Source: CAZNPA01 sp964575095
GTDB taxonomy: Bacteria > Pseudomonadota > Alphaproteobacteria > Rickettsiales > SXRF01
DNA: 64,000 nucleotides
Reading direction: 5' to 3'
Assembly: GCA_964575095.1 (NCBI GenBank)
Contig: CAZNPA010000003.1
Span: 1 to 64,000 of the forward strand
Part shown: in pieces, positions 42,294 to 52,578 of the stretch
Numbering within the stretch: position 1 is the stretch's first letter
Layout of the letters: every line of letters begins with the position of its first letter
Program-made: the position numbers and the translations under genes
The notes under the pieces: generated by a model
The model's database searches: none
What the model saw: the letters and a program-made list of their open reading frames with translations, nothing else
Told to the model about the DNA's origin: nothing

Positions 42294-43265
42294 ATGGTAG
42301 TCAGACTTCCCGATAACCTCGATGAGGCCATCCAAACCGTCGCCGAAGGACTGGAAGAGCGCATGGGGCAATTGCTGCGCGCGCCGGAAGCCTATGCCTC
42401 CACCGTCATTTCCCTGAACCAAAAAACCGCCACCGCCAATAACGAAACCGGCCGCGCCAAAGGCGAAGAAATGGTGCTGGAAGCCATGCGCTACTCGACG
42501 CTCTCCGGCGGCAAGCGCCTTCGGCCGTTTCTCACCGTCTGCTCGGCCAGCCTGTTCGGCGTCAGCATGGAATCGGCGATCGAGGCGGCGGCCGCCATCG
42601 AATTCATCCACACCTATTCGCTGATCCATGACGATCTGCCCGCGCTCGATAACGACGACCTTCGCCGCGGCAAGCCGACCTGCCACAAGGCGTTCGGCGA
42701 AGCCACCGCCATACTGGCCGGCGATGGATTGCAGGCCTACGCCTTCCAGATACTTGCCAATCCCAAAACTCACGCCGACCCCAACGTGCGCTGCGAGCTG
42801 ATCGCCGCGCTGGCGGGCGCTGCCGGTTGCTGGGGCATGGTCGGCGGCCAGATGATGGATTTGAATGCGCACCACAAAAAACTATCGCTCGACGAAATCA
42901 TCCGCCTGCAACGCCTGAAAACCGGCGAGCTGTTCGCCGTCTCGTGCGAATCGGGCGCCATCCTCGGCAAAGCGCCGGGCATGATGCGGAACCTGCTGCG
43001 CGCCTACGCGCACGATATGGGCCTCGCCTTCCAAATCACCGACGATTTGCTCGACGCCGAAGGCACGCGCACCAAGATGGGCAAAGGCGTGCGGAAAGAC
43101 AAAATCGCCGGCAAGGCGACTCTGGTGGCCGAGATGGGCATCGACCGCGCCCGCGAGCACGCCAAAATCCTGACCTCGCAGGCCGTCTCGCATCTTTCGG
43201 TGTTCGACAAGAAGGCAGACAATTTGCGCGCCTTAGCGCAGTTCGTGATTGCCCGGAAGGTTTGA
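42294..43265 (+). CDS. ispA: Farnesyl diphosphate synthase IspA (323 aa)
   Basis: This is a short-chain trans-prenyltransferase of isoprenoid synthesis. The first Asp-rich motif is HDDLPALDNDDLRRG with the two-residue insertion typical of bacterial IspA. The second is QITDDLLDAEG. GGKRLRPFLT and GDGLQAYAFQIL also match. The start MVVRLPDNLDE (42294) is 4 nt after xseB; an ATG at 42279 inside xseB is an alternative. No dxs gene follows, unlike many relatives. Confidence 0.95.
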   Translation: MVVRLPDNLDEAIQTVAEGLEERMGQLLRAPEAYASTVISLNQKTATANNETGRAKGEEMVLEAMRYSTLSGGKRLRPFLTVCSASLFGVSMESAIEAAAAIEFIHTYSLIHDDLPALDNDDLRRGKPTCHKAFGEATAILAGDGLQAYAFQILANPKTHADPNVRCELIAALAGAAGCWGMVGGQMMDLNAHHKKLSLDEIIRLQRLKTGELFAVSCESGAILGKAPGMMRNLLRAYAHDMGLAFQITDDLLDAEGTRTKMGKGVRKDKIAGKATLVAEMGIDRAREHAKILTSQAVSHLSVFDKKADNLRALAQFVIARKV

Positions 43266-43271
43266 GAAGAA

Positions 43272-43342
43272 GGCATTAGGGATTGGGGACTAGAAAAACA
43301 ATGTTCTTTCTTCCTAATGCCCAATCCCTAATCCCTAATGCC
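43272..43342 (+). repeat. Word-repeat inverted repeat before the VTT-protein gene
   Basis: The left arm GGCATTAGGGATTGGGG (43272-43289) faces a right arm made of CTAATGCCC, AATCCCTAATCCC and TAATGCC (43314-43342). The spacer is about 25 nt. The right arm ends 9 nt before the next ATG. This is the same layout as the elements at 7745, 19119, 20574 and 36486 but with a different word. Confidence 0.75.
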
Positions 43343-43350
43343 AGGTACTT

Positions 43351-43758
43351 ATGACCTTCTACTTCCAAATCCTCCTCGAATCCCTCCACCACGCCAGCAT
43401 CGTGCCGTTCGGCTCTGAGCCGACGTTTTACGCCATGCGCGCCTTCGGCAATCACAACATGATCGCGCCGACGCTGCTCGCCGTCATCGGCGCGACGCTG
43501 GGGCATATCGTAAATTGGTATGTCGGCCGCACGCTGATTTTCTTCGAGCACAAAGGCAAGCTCAAAGTCAGCCCGCACTGGTACGAGCGCACGCGCAATT
43601 TCTTCGATAAATACGGAATTTTCCTGCTGCTCTTAAGCTGGATGCCGCTATGCAACCTGCTGGTCGTCATGGCCGGGTTCTTGAAACTGCCCCTCAAGAA
43701 AGTGCTGCTGTTCGTAATCGTGGGATTGGCGGCGCATTATGGGGTAGCGATACTCTAA
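43351..43758 (+). CDS. YqaA/DedA-type VTT-domain membrane protein (135 aa)
   Basis: The protein has the SNARE-associated (VTT) core: SEPTFYAMRAFGNHNMIAPT, then TLLAVIGATLGHIVNWYVGR, a re-entrant-like KYGIFLLLLSWMPLCNLLVVMAGFLKLPLKKVL, and a final helix. It is short for DedA but normal for YqaA proteins. A lipid-scramblase or transporter role is assigned to the superfamily; the substrate here is unknown. Confidence 0.85.
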   Translation: MTFYFQILLESLHHASIVPFGSEPTFYAMRAFGNHNMIAPTLLAVIGATLGHIVNWYVGRTLIFFEHKGKLKVSPHWYERTRNFFDKYGIFLLLLSWMPLCNLLVVMAGFLKLPLKKVLLFVIVGLAAHYGVAIL

Positions 43759-43759
43759 T

Positions 43760-44359
43760 CTAAGGATATCTGTTAGCGTTACGATTGGCCCTGTCCCTCA
43801 CGGCGGCCACGCTATCAAAAACATCCTTTAGCTCGCGACGCGCTGCTTTCCTGAGAGCATTGCCATCTCCACCCATATCGTCGATCGCTTTTTCCAGTAA
43901 AGGGTCTTTTTCTGGAGAAGTAGCCTCCCGAATACGCCGTTCCCGTTTGTTCCCTTCGGCATCCGGCGATGCCGGCGCATAATGGGGGCCATCTCCTAAA
44001 TACGCTTTTTCGACACTCTCGCCGGAATCTATGTAACGAATGGAGGTAAGAGCTGCTATTAAAGCTTTTTTTCGGATTTCATATTCTTCCCGCATATCGG
44101 CAGAAGCGTCGTCACGTATCGTATTAAGATACATGATGATAGTTTTTCTTACCTCCACCCGGATGGATTCGTCAACAGCGTCACGAGCGGTAGGATCAGC
44201 TGCATCCATATGCTCTCTTATATCACTCCAAACAGCTGCAACTTTCGGATCGGAAGGATGTTCGGATAGGCATTTTGGACCTCCTGCTACGACTGCCGCA
44301 GCACCGGTATAACCTGCAATGGTTAGCGCATGATCCTTAACCCACTTTTTGATAGACAT
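43760..44359 (-). CDS. Hypothetical protein with CtrA-type box upstream (199 aa)
   Basis: I do not recognise a family. The ATG at 44359 (MSIKKWVKDHALTIAGY) has GAGGGA seven bases upstream. A short hydrophobic segment near the start (LTIAGYTGAAAVVAG) could be a weak anchor. The rest is hydrophilic and helical, with a charged C-terminal half (KNKRERRIRE-like and LRKAARRELKDVFDSV). It is AT-richer than its neighbours. A perfect palindromic CtrA site lies 23 bp upstream. It is convergent with the VTT gene with a 1-nt gap. Confidence 0.65.
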   Translation of the reverse strand: MSIKKWVKDHALTIAGYTGAAAVVAGGPKCLSEHPSDPKVAAVWSDIREHMDAADPTARDAVDESIRVEVRKTIIMYLNTIRDDASADMREEYEIRKKALIAALTSIRYIDSGESVEKAYLGDGPHYAPASPDAEGNKRERRIREATSPEKDPLLEKAIDDMGGDGNALRKAARRELKDVFDSVAAVRDRANRNANRYP

Positions 44360-44380
44360 ATTCAATCCCTCATAACAAAA

Positions 44381-44397
44381 GTTAACGGGATATTAAC
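44381..44397. promoter_or_regulatory. Palindromic CtrA-type site
   Basis: GTTAA-CGGGATA-TTAAC matches TTAA-N7-TTAAC on both strands. It lies 23 bp before the minus-strand ATG at 44359. The closeness to the start could mean repression, or activation with a very short leader. Confidence 0.6.
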
Positions 44398-44449
44398 TAA
44401 TTCACCGCCAAAAGTCAAAGGGAAATAAAAAAAAGCCGCGTAATTTTAG

Positions 44450-44614
44450 CTCTCCCCTTGGGGGAGAGCGGGCGAGAACAAGCAGTAGCGCGTTCGAGCC
44501 GTGAGGGGTTAGCCGAGCGACAGCGAGGCGTTCTTAGTTTACCCCTCACCTCGGTTTTTCTAAGGACTTACTTCGTAAGTCCAAGAAAAACCGTCCTCTC
44601 CCCCAAGGGGAGAG
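44450..44614. repeat. 165-bp element with 19-bp perfect inverted termini
   Basis: The left end CTCTCCCCTTGGGGGAGAG (44450-44468) is the exact reverse complement of the right end (44596-44614); each end is itself a hairpin. Inside are nested palindromes, GTGAGGGGT...ACCCCTCAC and a GACTTAC-TTC-GTAAGTC stem flanked by TTTTTC/GAAAAA. It lies between two minus-strand genes and encodes nothing recognisable. It could be a miniature inverted-repeat element or a composite repetitive palindrome. Confidence 0.8.
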
Positions 44615-44627
44615 GGGGATTTTTATA

Positions 44628-46700
44628 TTACGCCAATAACGCCAGCAACAGAATCGCCACGATGTTGGCGATTTTTATCATCGGGTTGATGGCGGGGCCT
44701 GCCGTATCTTTGTACGGATCGCCCACCGTGTCGCCGGTTACCGCGGCTTTGTGGGCTTCGGAGCCCTTGCCGCCGTGGTGGCCTTCCTCGATGTACTTCT
44801 TAGCGTTGTCCCACGCGCCGCCGCCAGCCGTCATCGAGATGGCGACAAAGAGGCCGGTAACGATGATGCCGAGCAGCATGGCGCCGACGCTGGCGAAGGC
44901 TTCCGCCTGTCCGGCGATGGCGTTGATGACGAAATAGAGCACCACTGGGCTGGCGACCGGCAGCAGCGATGGCAGGATCATCTCCTTGATCGCGGCTTTG
45001 GTCAGCATGTCCACCGCGCGGCCGTAATCGGGCTTGGCGGTTCCGGCCATGATGCCCGGGATTTCCTTGAACTGGCGGCGCACTTCGACGACGACCGAAC
45101 CGGCCGCGCGCCCCACCGCCTGCATGCCCATCGAGCCGAAGAGGTACGGCAGTAAGCCGCCCATCAACAGGCCAACGACGACATACGGATCGGAAAGGAT
45201 GAACTGCACATGCACATCCGGGAAATAATGCTTCAAGTCTTCGGTATAGGCTGCAAACAGCACGAGAGACGCCAGCGCCGCCGAACCGATGGCATAACCT
45301 TTGGTGACGGCTTTGGTGGTGTTGCCGACCGCATCGAGCGCATCCGTGATTTCACGGATGTTTTTCGGCAGTCCCGACATTTCGGCGATGCCACCGGCGT
45401 TGTCGGTGACCGGTCCATACGCATCGAGCGCAACGACAATACCGGCCAGGGCCAGCATGGTCGTCGCCGCGATGGCTATACCGAAGAGTCCGAGTTGCAG
45501 GAACGAGAAGATGATGCCGGCGCAGATGACGACCGCGGGAAGTGCGGTGGCTTCCATCGAAATCGCCAGACCCTGAATCACGTTCGTGCCGTGGCCGGTG
45601 GTCGAGGCAAGCGCTACGCTATGCACCGGACGGTACTTGGTCGAGGTGTAGTACTCGGTGATCCAGACCAGAAGGCCGGTGACGAGGAGCCCCGCCAGCG
45701 CGCACCAGAGCACGTTCATGCCGGTGAAGCTCAAGGCACCGATGGTGTACGCGGTTTCCAGACCCAGAATTTTCTGCGTCGCGAAATAAATAGCGACGGC
45801 GGAAAACACGGCGCTGGCGATCAGCCCGCGATAGAGCGCCTTCATGATGTTGCGGCTCTTGTCGAGCTTGACGAAGAACGTGCCCAGAATCGAGCTCACG
45901 ATGCACGACGCACCGATGACCAACGGGAACAGCATCATCGTTTTTTGCGTGTCGCCGGTGAAATAGACGGCAGCCAAGAGCATGGTGGCGACAATGGTGA
46001 CGACGTATGTCTCGAATAAATCGGCGGCCATGCCGGCGCAGTCGCCGACGTTATCACCGACGTTATCGGCGATCACGGCCGGATTGCGCGGATCATCCTC
46101 GGGGATTCCGGCTTCAACTTTGCCGACGAGATCGGCGCCGACGTCGGCGCCTTTGGTGAAGATACCGCCGCCCAGACGGGCGAAAATGGAAATCAACGAC
46201 GCGCCAAAGGAAAGAGCGACCAGCGCTTCCAGAATATGGCGCGTGTCGAGGCCGATGCCCAGAAGATGGTTATAATAGAGCGAAATGCCGAGGAGGCCGA
46301 GACCCACCACCAGCATGCCGGTGACGGCACCGGATTTGAAGGCGATGTTCAGTGCCGGCTGCAGACCGGACTTGGCCGCTTCCGCCGTGCGCACGTTGGC
46401 GCGCACCGAGATGTTCATGCCGATATAACCAGCAAGGCCAGAGCAGATCGCGCCGATGGCGAAGCCGATGCCGACATACGCGCCCAGCTTATAGGTGAGG
46501 AACAGGCCGATGACGATGCCGACAATGCCGATGGTACGGTACTGGCGGTTTAAATAAGCAGCGGCGCCTTCCTGAATAGCGGCGGCGATATTCATCATTT
46601 TTTCCGAACCGGCGGATGCGGCCAGAATCGAGCGCGCGGCCAGCACGCCGTAGACCAATGATAAGATACCAGCGACAATGATAAACGTCATAGCGGACAT
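44628..46700 (-). CDS. hppA: Membrane pyrophosphatase, H+-pumping, K+-independent type (690 aa)
   Basis: About 16 membrane segments carry the hydrolytic-site motifs DVGADLVGKVEAGIPEDD and DNVGDNVGDCAGMAADLFE, plus the second Asp cluster DAYGPVTDNAGGIAEM. It couples PPi hydrolysis to proton export. The segment GNTTKAVTKGYAIGSAAL has Lys at the position that is Ala in K+-dependent enzymes (GNTTAA), so it should not need K+. AAGGAG precedes the ATG. Confidence 0.97.
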   Translation of the reverse strand: MSAMTFIIVAGILSLVYGVLAARSILAASAGSEKMMNIAAAIQEGAAAYLNRQYRTIGIVGIVIGLFLTYKLGAYVGIGFAIGAICSGLAGYIGMNISVRANVRTAEAAKSGLQPALNIAFKSGAVTGMLVVGLGLLGISLYYNHLLGIGLDTRHILEALVALSFGASLISIFARLGGGIFTKGADVGADLVGKVEAGIPEDDPRNPAVIADNVGDNVGDCAGMAADLFETYVVTIVATMLLAAVYFTGDTQKTMMLFPLVIGASCIVSSILGTFFVKLDKSRNIMKALYRGLIASAVFSAVAIYFATQKILGLETAYTIGALSFTGMNVLWCALAGLLVTGLLVWITEYYTSTKYRPVHSVALASTTGHGTNVIQGLAISMEATALPAVVICAGIIFSFLQLGLFGIAIAATTMLALAGIVVALDAYGPVTDNAGGIAEMSGLPKNIREITDALDAVGNTTKAVTKGYAIGSAALASLVLFAAYTEDLKHYFPDVHVQFILSDPYVVVGLLMGGLLPYLFGSMGMQAVGRAAGSVVVEVRRQFKEIPGIMAGTAKPDYGRAVDMLTKAAIKEMILPSLLPVASPVVLYFVINAIAGQAEAFASVGAMLLGIIVTGLFVAISMTAGGGAWDNAKKYIEEGHHGGKGSEAHKAAVTGDTVGDPYKDTAGPAINPMIKIANIVAILLLALLA

Positions 46701-46715
46701 GAAGGACTCCTTACA

Positions 46716-46814
46716 AGCCCCGCATAAGCCAGCACAAGCTGGCGCATTGCGGGGTCTGGTTATTAATTCCGACTTCCTGTGTAAGAAAACCGGACCCCGC
46801 GATTCGGCGGGACT
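46716..46814. repeat. Palindromic element (AGCCCCGC family), intergenic copy
   Basis: The arms are AGCCCCGC (46716-46723), GCGGGGTC (46749-46756), GACCCCGC (46793-46800) and GCGGGACT (46807-46814). An extra hairpin GCCAGC-ACAA-GCTGGC lies between the first two. The arm order is the same as the copy inside mfd (10746-10808), but the spacers differ. It lies 16 bp upstream of the hppA start. Confidence 0.85.
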
Positions 46815-46870
46815 GATGGTCGATTCAATTACAGGATAGAAAAAGAGAAATCAATGATTTAGTTAAAGAC

Positions 46871-47416
46871 TTAAAAATCCACGCACTTCCCGGCGATTTC
46901 CCAGTCGCCGTAGCGTGTGGGGTCACTATGTTTTTTTGCTCCACCTTGCGGAGGTAAAATAAGCTCCAGCGTGATATCGGCGCGTTTGTAGCGCGGGTCG
47001 TTGCTTTTTTCCGTCTCCACGAAACCCAGATTTTTATATAAGGTGATCGCCTGCGCGAGCTTGCGGTTGCTGGCGATGTAGAGCTTGGGAATACCGCGCT
47101 GTTTGGCCAAATCGATCAGCGCCTCCGCTAATGTACGGCCAATACCTAAACCACGGGCGCTCTTGGTAACGCCCATTTTGGATAATTCATAAACGTCATC
47201 TAATTTCAGTAACGCAATAGCGCCCAGGATTCTGCCGTCGACACGCGCCAATAAAATATCGCCGCCCTTGTCGATGATATATCCTTTAGGATCGCCGAGC
47301 ATGGCCTCGTCCGCCGGTTCAACCTGAAAAAATTCCTCCAGCCATTCGCGGTTCAAATCCGAGAAAGCGCGCGCGTGATCGTAGCTGCCGTTCCAGCGCT
47401 CGATGACAATATCCAT
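46871..47416 (-). CDS. GNAT-family N-acetyltransferase (181 aa)
   Basis: The acetyl-CoA binding motif is KMGVTKSARGLGIGRTLAEALI, followed by YIASNRKLAQAITLYKNLGFVE; both are typical GNAT motifs A and B. The substrate is unknown. The start MDIVIERW is immediately downstream of the SIMPL-protein stop (1-nt gap), so the two share a transcript. Confidence 0.92.
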   Translation of the reverse strand: MDIVIERWNGSYDHARAFSDLNREWLEEFFQVEPADEAMLGDPKGYIIDKGGDILLARVDGRILGAIALLKLDDVYELSKMGVTKSARGLGIGRTLAEALIDLAKQRGIPKLYIASNRKLAQAITLYKNLGFVETEKSNDPRYKRADITLELILPPQGGAKKHSDPTRYGDWEIAGKCVDF

Positions 47417-47417
47417 A

Positions 47418-48119
47418 TTATTCCAACCCGAAACTGACCGTCACCGATTCGCGCAGCGTAATCATGCCGGGAAGCGACGGCGCCACGGAATCGCCGCCCT
47501 TGGCCTCCGCCATCATCATGCGCCCATATATCGGTTGCGGCGGCATATCGGCGGTAGAAATATTCAGTACTTGCCCCAGCTTCACGCCGGCGGCAGCAGC
47601 CAGCGCCTGCGCGCGCTCACGCGCATTCATCACGGCTCTGACACGCACATTCTTGGCATGGGATTCCTTATCAGCCAGCGTGAACTCGATGCCGTTCACC
47701 TGGTCGATCTTGGCGTCAACGACCGCCGACAGCACGCGCTCGTGGATAGGCAGGTGATCGATCGTCATGCGCAGGCTGCGGCTGACGGTATAGCCGACGA
47801 AACGTTGTTTGCCGTTGTCGTAGCTATATTCAGGCGCGACGGAAAGGTTAGAAGTAGCAATTTTCTCCTTCGGTATCTTGAAATTCTGCGCGATGGCGAC
47901 CAGTTTTTCCACCATCTCGTCGTTATTGCGTTTGGCCGTGTTGAGTTCTTTATCCTTGCTGACAAGCGACAGCGAAAGGACCGCCTGATCGGGCGCCACG
48001 TCCTCGCTGGCCTCGCCGGAGACGGTAATCATGCGCGCTAGCGGCGGCACTTGCGCCGTGCTGTTATTTGCGGAAAACAGGATAAAAACCGCTGCTATAA
48101 ATGCAAGAAGGCGCTTCAT
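47418..48119 (-). CDS. Periplasmic SIMPL-domain (DUF541) protein (233 aa)
   Basis: A signal peptide (LLAFIAAVFILFSANNSTA) leads to the SIMPL fold: ITVSGEASEDVAPDQAVLSLSLVS, then YSYDNGKQRFVGYTVSRSLRMTI, and DAKIDQVNGIEFTLAD. The ATG at 48119 has GGAG seven bases upstream. The family is oxidative-stress-linked in some bacteria, but its role is not settled. Confidence 0.9.
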   Translation of the reverse strand: MKRLLAFIAAVFILFSANNSTAQVPPLARMITVSGEASEDVAPDQAVLSLSLVSKDKELNTAKRNNDEMVEKLVAIAQNFKIPKEKIATSNLSVAPEYSYDNGKQRFVGYTVSRSLRMTIDHLPIHERVLSAVVDAKIDQVNGIEFTLADKESHAKNVRVRAVMNARERAQALAAAAGVKLGQVLNISTADMPPQPIYGRMMMAEAKGGDSVAPSLPGMITLRESVTVSFGLE

Positions 48120-48173
48120 TCTTATCTCCAACTATGTCATAGTTTCAGCCCAGTTTACTGAATGTAGCAAAGA

Positions 48174-49493
48174 ATGACCGCCGAGCAACCGATTTCCCCC
48201 AGTGGACAAACTCCCAGTGCGCGCCTGAGCGCACTGGCGGCGCTGGTGCATACGCTCGACAAGCACAAACCGCTCGACAGTTGCTGGCCGCAAGATCGCT
48301 ATTTTAATTCCTTAAGTCCTTCCGACCGCGCATTCGCGCAGCTGCTGGCAAAAACAGTGATGCGCCGATTGGGGCAGATCGACGCGCTCTTGAAGCAATT
48401 CCTCGAGCGGCCGCTGGAGGCGAAGGCGTCGCGCATCATGCATGCCTTGAGGCTCGGTGTCGCGCAGCTCATTTGGCTCGAAACGCCGCCGCACGCTGCC
48501 GTGCATTCGGCCGTCGAGATGACCAAGCAGTTGCAGCTCGAGAAATACAGCGGACTGGTCAATGCCGTCTTGAAGCGCGTCTCGCGCGAAGGCCGCGCCA
48601 TCGCCGACGCACAGGATGCCACTCGCATCAACACGCCCGACTGGCTGTGGCAGACATGGGAAAAAAACTATGGCGAAGAAATGACGCGGAAAATCGCCAC
48701 GGCGCATCTGCAAGATCCGCCGCTGGATATCACCGTCAAAGGCGATCCCGTATTCTGGGCGAAGGAATTAAACGGCACGGTATTGCCTGTGGGTTCGGTA
48801 CGGCTCTCCGATGCGCGCAACCTGACACGACTGAAAGGATTCAGCGAGGGCGACTGGTGGGTGCAGGACGTCGCCGCCACGATTCCGGCGAAATTATTGG
48901 GCGATGTCAAAAATAAGCGCGTCATCGATTTATGCGCCGCGCCCGGCGGTAAAACGGCGCAGCTGGCCGCCGCCGGCGCGCACGTGTCGGCGGTCGATGT
49001 GTCGAAAGAGCGCATCGCCATGCTGAAAACCAATGTGCATCGGCTGCAACTCTCCGCCGAATATGTCGTCAGCGATGCTATCAAATGGTCGCCCGTCACA
49101 GCGCCCGACGACATCCTGCTCGACGCGCCCTGCTCCGCCACCGGCACCATGCGCCGCCATCCCGACGTCGCCTGGAACCGCCAGCCGGAGGATATCGCGC
49201 GGCTGGTGCAGGTCCAGCATAAGCTGCTGCGGCATGCGGCCGATATGCTAAAACCCGGCGGCACGCTGGTCTATTCCGTCTGCTCGCTGCAGCCGGAAGA
49301 AGGCGAGCAGCAGATCACCGCCCTACTCGCCGAACGCAAGGACGTCACCTTGCGGCCGGTTGACGCCGCCACTATCGGTGGTTTAAAAGAATGCATTACC
49401 CGGCGCGGCGAAGTCCGCACCCTGCCCTGCCACCTCGCCGATCTTGGCGGCATGGACGGTTTCTACGCGGCAGTGCTGAAGAAGAAAGAATGA
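48174..49493 (+). CDS. rsmB: 16S rRNA (cytosine-C5-)-methyltransferase RsmB-like (439 aa)
   Basis: An N-terminal NusB-like RNA-binding domain (about 20-160) is followed by the Nol1/Nop2/Sun methyltransferase. The SAM motif is DLCAAPGGKTAQLAAAGAHV, and the two catalytic cysteines lie in LDAPCSATGTMRRHPDVAW and VYSVCSLQPEEGEQQ. It would methylate C967 of 16S rRNA. The stop overlaps rpe (ATGA). Confidence 0.94.
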   Translation: MTAEQPISPSGQTPSARLSALAALVHTLDKHKPLDSCWPQDRYFNSLSPSDRAFAQLLAKTVMRRLGQIDALLKQFLERPLEAKASRIMHALRLGVAQLIWLETPPHAAVHSAVEMTKQLQLEKYSGLVNAVLKRVSREGRAIADAQDATRINTPDWLWQTWEKNYGEEMTRKIATAHLQDPPLDITVKGDPVFWAKELNGTVLPVGSVRLSDARNLTRLKGFSEGDWWVQDVAATIPAKLLGDVKNKRVIDLCAAPGGKTAQLAAAGAHVSAVDVSKERIAMLKTNVHRLQLSAEYVVSDAIKWSPVTAPDDILLDAPCSATGTMRRHPDVAWNRQPEDIARLVQVQHKLLRHAADMLKPGGTLVYSVCSLQPEEGEQQITALLAERKDVTLRPVDAATIGGLKECITRRGEVRTLPCHLADLGGMDGFYAAVLKKKE

Positions 49494-50155
49494 GCGCAAT
49501 GATCAAAATCGCCCCCTCCATCCTCTCCGCCGATTTTTCCAAATTGGGCGAGGAGGTGCGCGCGGTGTCCGAGGCGGGCGCGGATTACATCCACGTCGAT
49601 GTCATGGACGGGCATTTCGTGCCCAACCTCACCATCGGGCCGGTGGTGATTAAGTGGGTACGGCCTTACAGCAAAAAAAGTTTCGACGTGCATCTGATGA
49701 TCGAGAACCCGGACCAATACGTCGAGGCCTACGCCAAGGCGGGTGCGGATATTATCACCATCCATGCCGAGGCCAATCAGGCTGACCTGCGCAAAACATT
49801 GCAACTCATCAAATCGCACGGCAAGAAATGCGGCGTGTCGATCAAGCCGAGAACCTCCGCCGCCGCGCTGGAATCCGTCATGGATATGGTGGACCTTATT
49901 TTGATTATGACGGTGGAGCCCGGTTTCGGCGGCCAGAGCTTCATGGCGAACCAGCTCGATAAAATCACTACGGTGCGCGCGATGGTTTCGGCCACCGGCC
50001 GCGCAGTTGATTTGGAAGTTGATGGCGGCATCAACCCCGATACCGCCAAACAGGTCATCGCCGCCGGAGCCGACGTGCTGGTCGCAGGTTCGGCGGTGTT
50101 TACCGGCAATTCGCAACATTACCAGAAAAATATTGATTCGCTGCGCCATGGCTGA
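49490..50155 (+). CDS. rpe: Ribulose-phosphate 3-epimerase (221 aa)
   Basis: This is a TIM-barrel epimerase of the pentose phosphate pathway. It has IAPSILSADFSKLGEEV, the metal-binding HVDVMDGHFVPNLTIGP, HLMIENPD, MTVEPGFGGQSFM and EVDGGINPDT. The start is the ATG at 49490 that overlaps the rsmB stop, although the frame is open further upstream. Confidence 0.98.
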   Translation: MSAMIKIAPSILSADFSKLGEEVRAVSEAGADYIHVDVMDGHFVPNLTIGPVVIKWVRPYSKKSFDVHLMIENPDQYVEAYAKAGADIITIHAEANQADLRKTLQLIKSHGKKCGVSIKPRTSAAALESVMDMVDLILIMTVEPGFGGQSFMANQLDKITTVRAMVSATGRAVDLEVDGGINPDTAKQVIAAGADVLVAGSAVFTGNSQHYQKNIDSLRHG

Positions 50156-50327
50156 ACTCGACTGTCCGATCTGCGGCAAACCCACCGCAGCTTCCCATAC
50201 GCCTTTTTGCGGCAAGCGCTGCGCCGACATCGATTTGGGCCGCTGGTTCAAAGGCAGCTACGCCGTGCCCGTCGTCGAGATGGACGACCTGCCGGAAGAT
50301 GAGGAAGAGCAGGAAATAAAACAATAA
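50148..50327 (+). CDS. yacG: DNA gyrase inhibitor YacG (zinc-ribbon protein), 59 aa
   Basis: The four zinc ligands are visible as CPIC (6-9) and CGKRC near residues 21-25. DLGRWFKGSYAVP is the conserved continuation, and an acidic tail follows. YacG binds GyrB in E. coli. The ATG at 50148 overlaps the end of rpe by 8 nt. The open frame is longer upstream, but that part is an rpe shadow. Confidence 0.93.
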   Translation: MAELDCPICGKPTAASHTPFCGKRCADIDLGRWFKGSYAVPVVEMDDLPEDEEEQEIKQ

Positions 50328-50331
50328 TTTT

Positions 50332-50415
50332 TTGTCATTCCCGCGAAAGCGGGAATCCCTCTGTCCCGTTATTCGATGTCGATGATAGAGATCCCCGCCT
50401 TCGCGGGGATGACAA
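50332..50415. repeat. Double-hairpin palindromic element between convergent yacG and helicase genes
   Basis: The outer ends TTGTCAT and ATGACAA pair. The inner hairpins are ATTCCCGC-GAAA-GCGGGAAT and ATCCCCGC-CTTC-GCGGGGAT. It fills the space between the two stops exactly, so it may serve as a bidirectional terminator. It belongs to the same family as 24640-24723 and the copy in gltX. Confidence 0.85.

Positions 50416-52559
<2,144 letters not shown>

Positions 52560-52578
<19 letters not shown>

Noticed and set aside
44450..44614. Insertion sequence at the 165-bp inverted-terminus element
   Set aside because: There is no transposase or remnant of one, and no target duplication that I could identify by eye, so it is listed as a repeat only.
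45210..46019. 269-codon plus-strand frame
   Set aside because: It is antisense to hppA, which has all catalytic motifs; no support on the plus strand.
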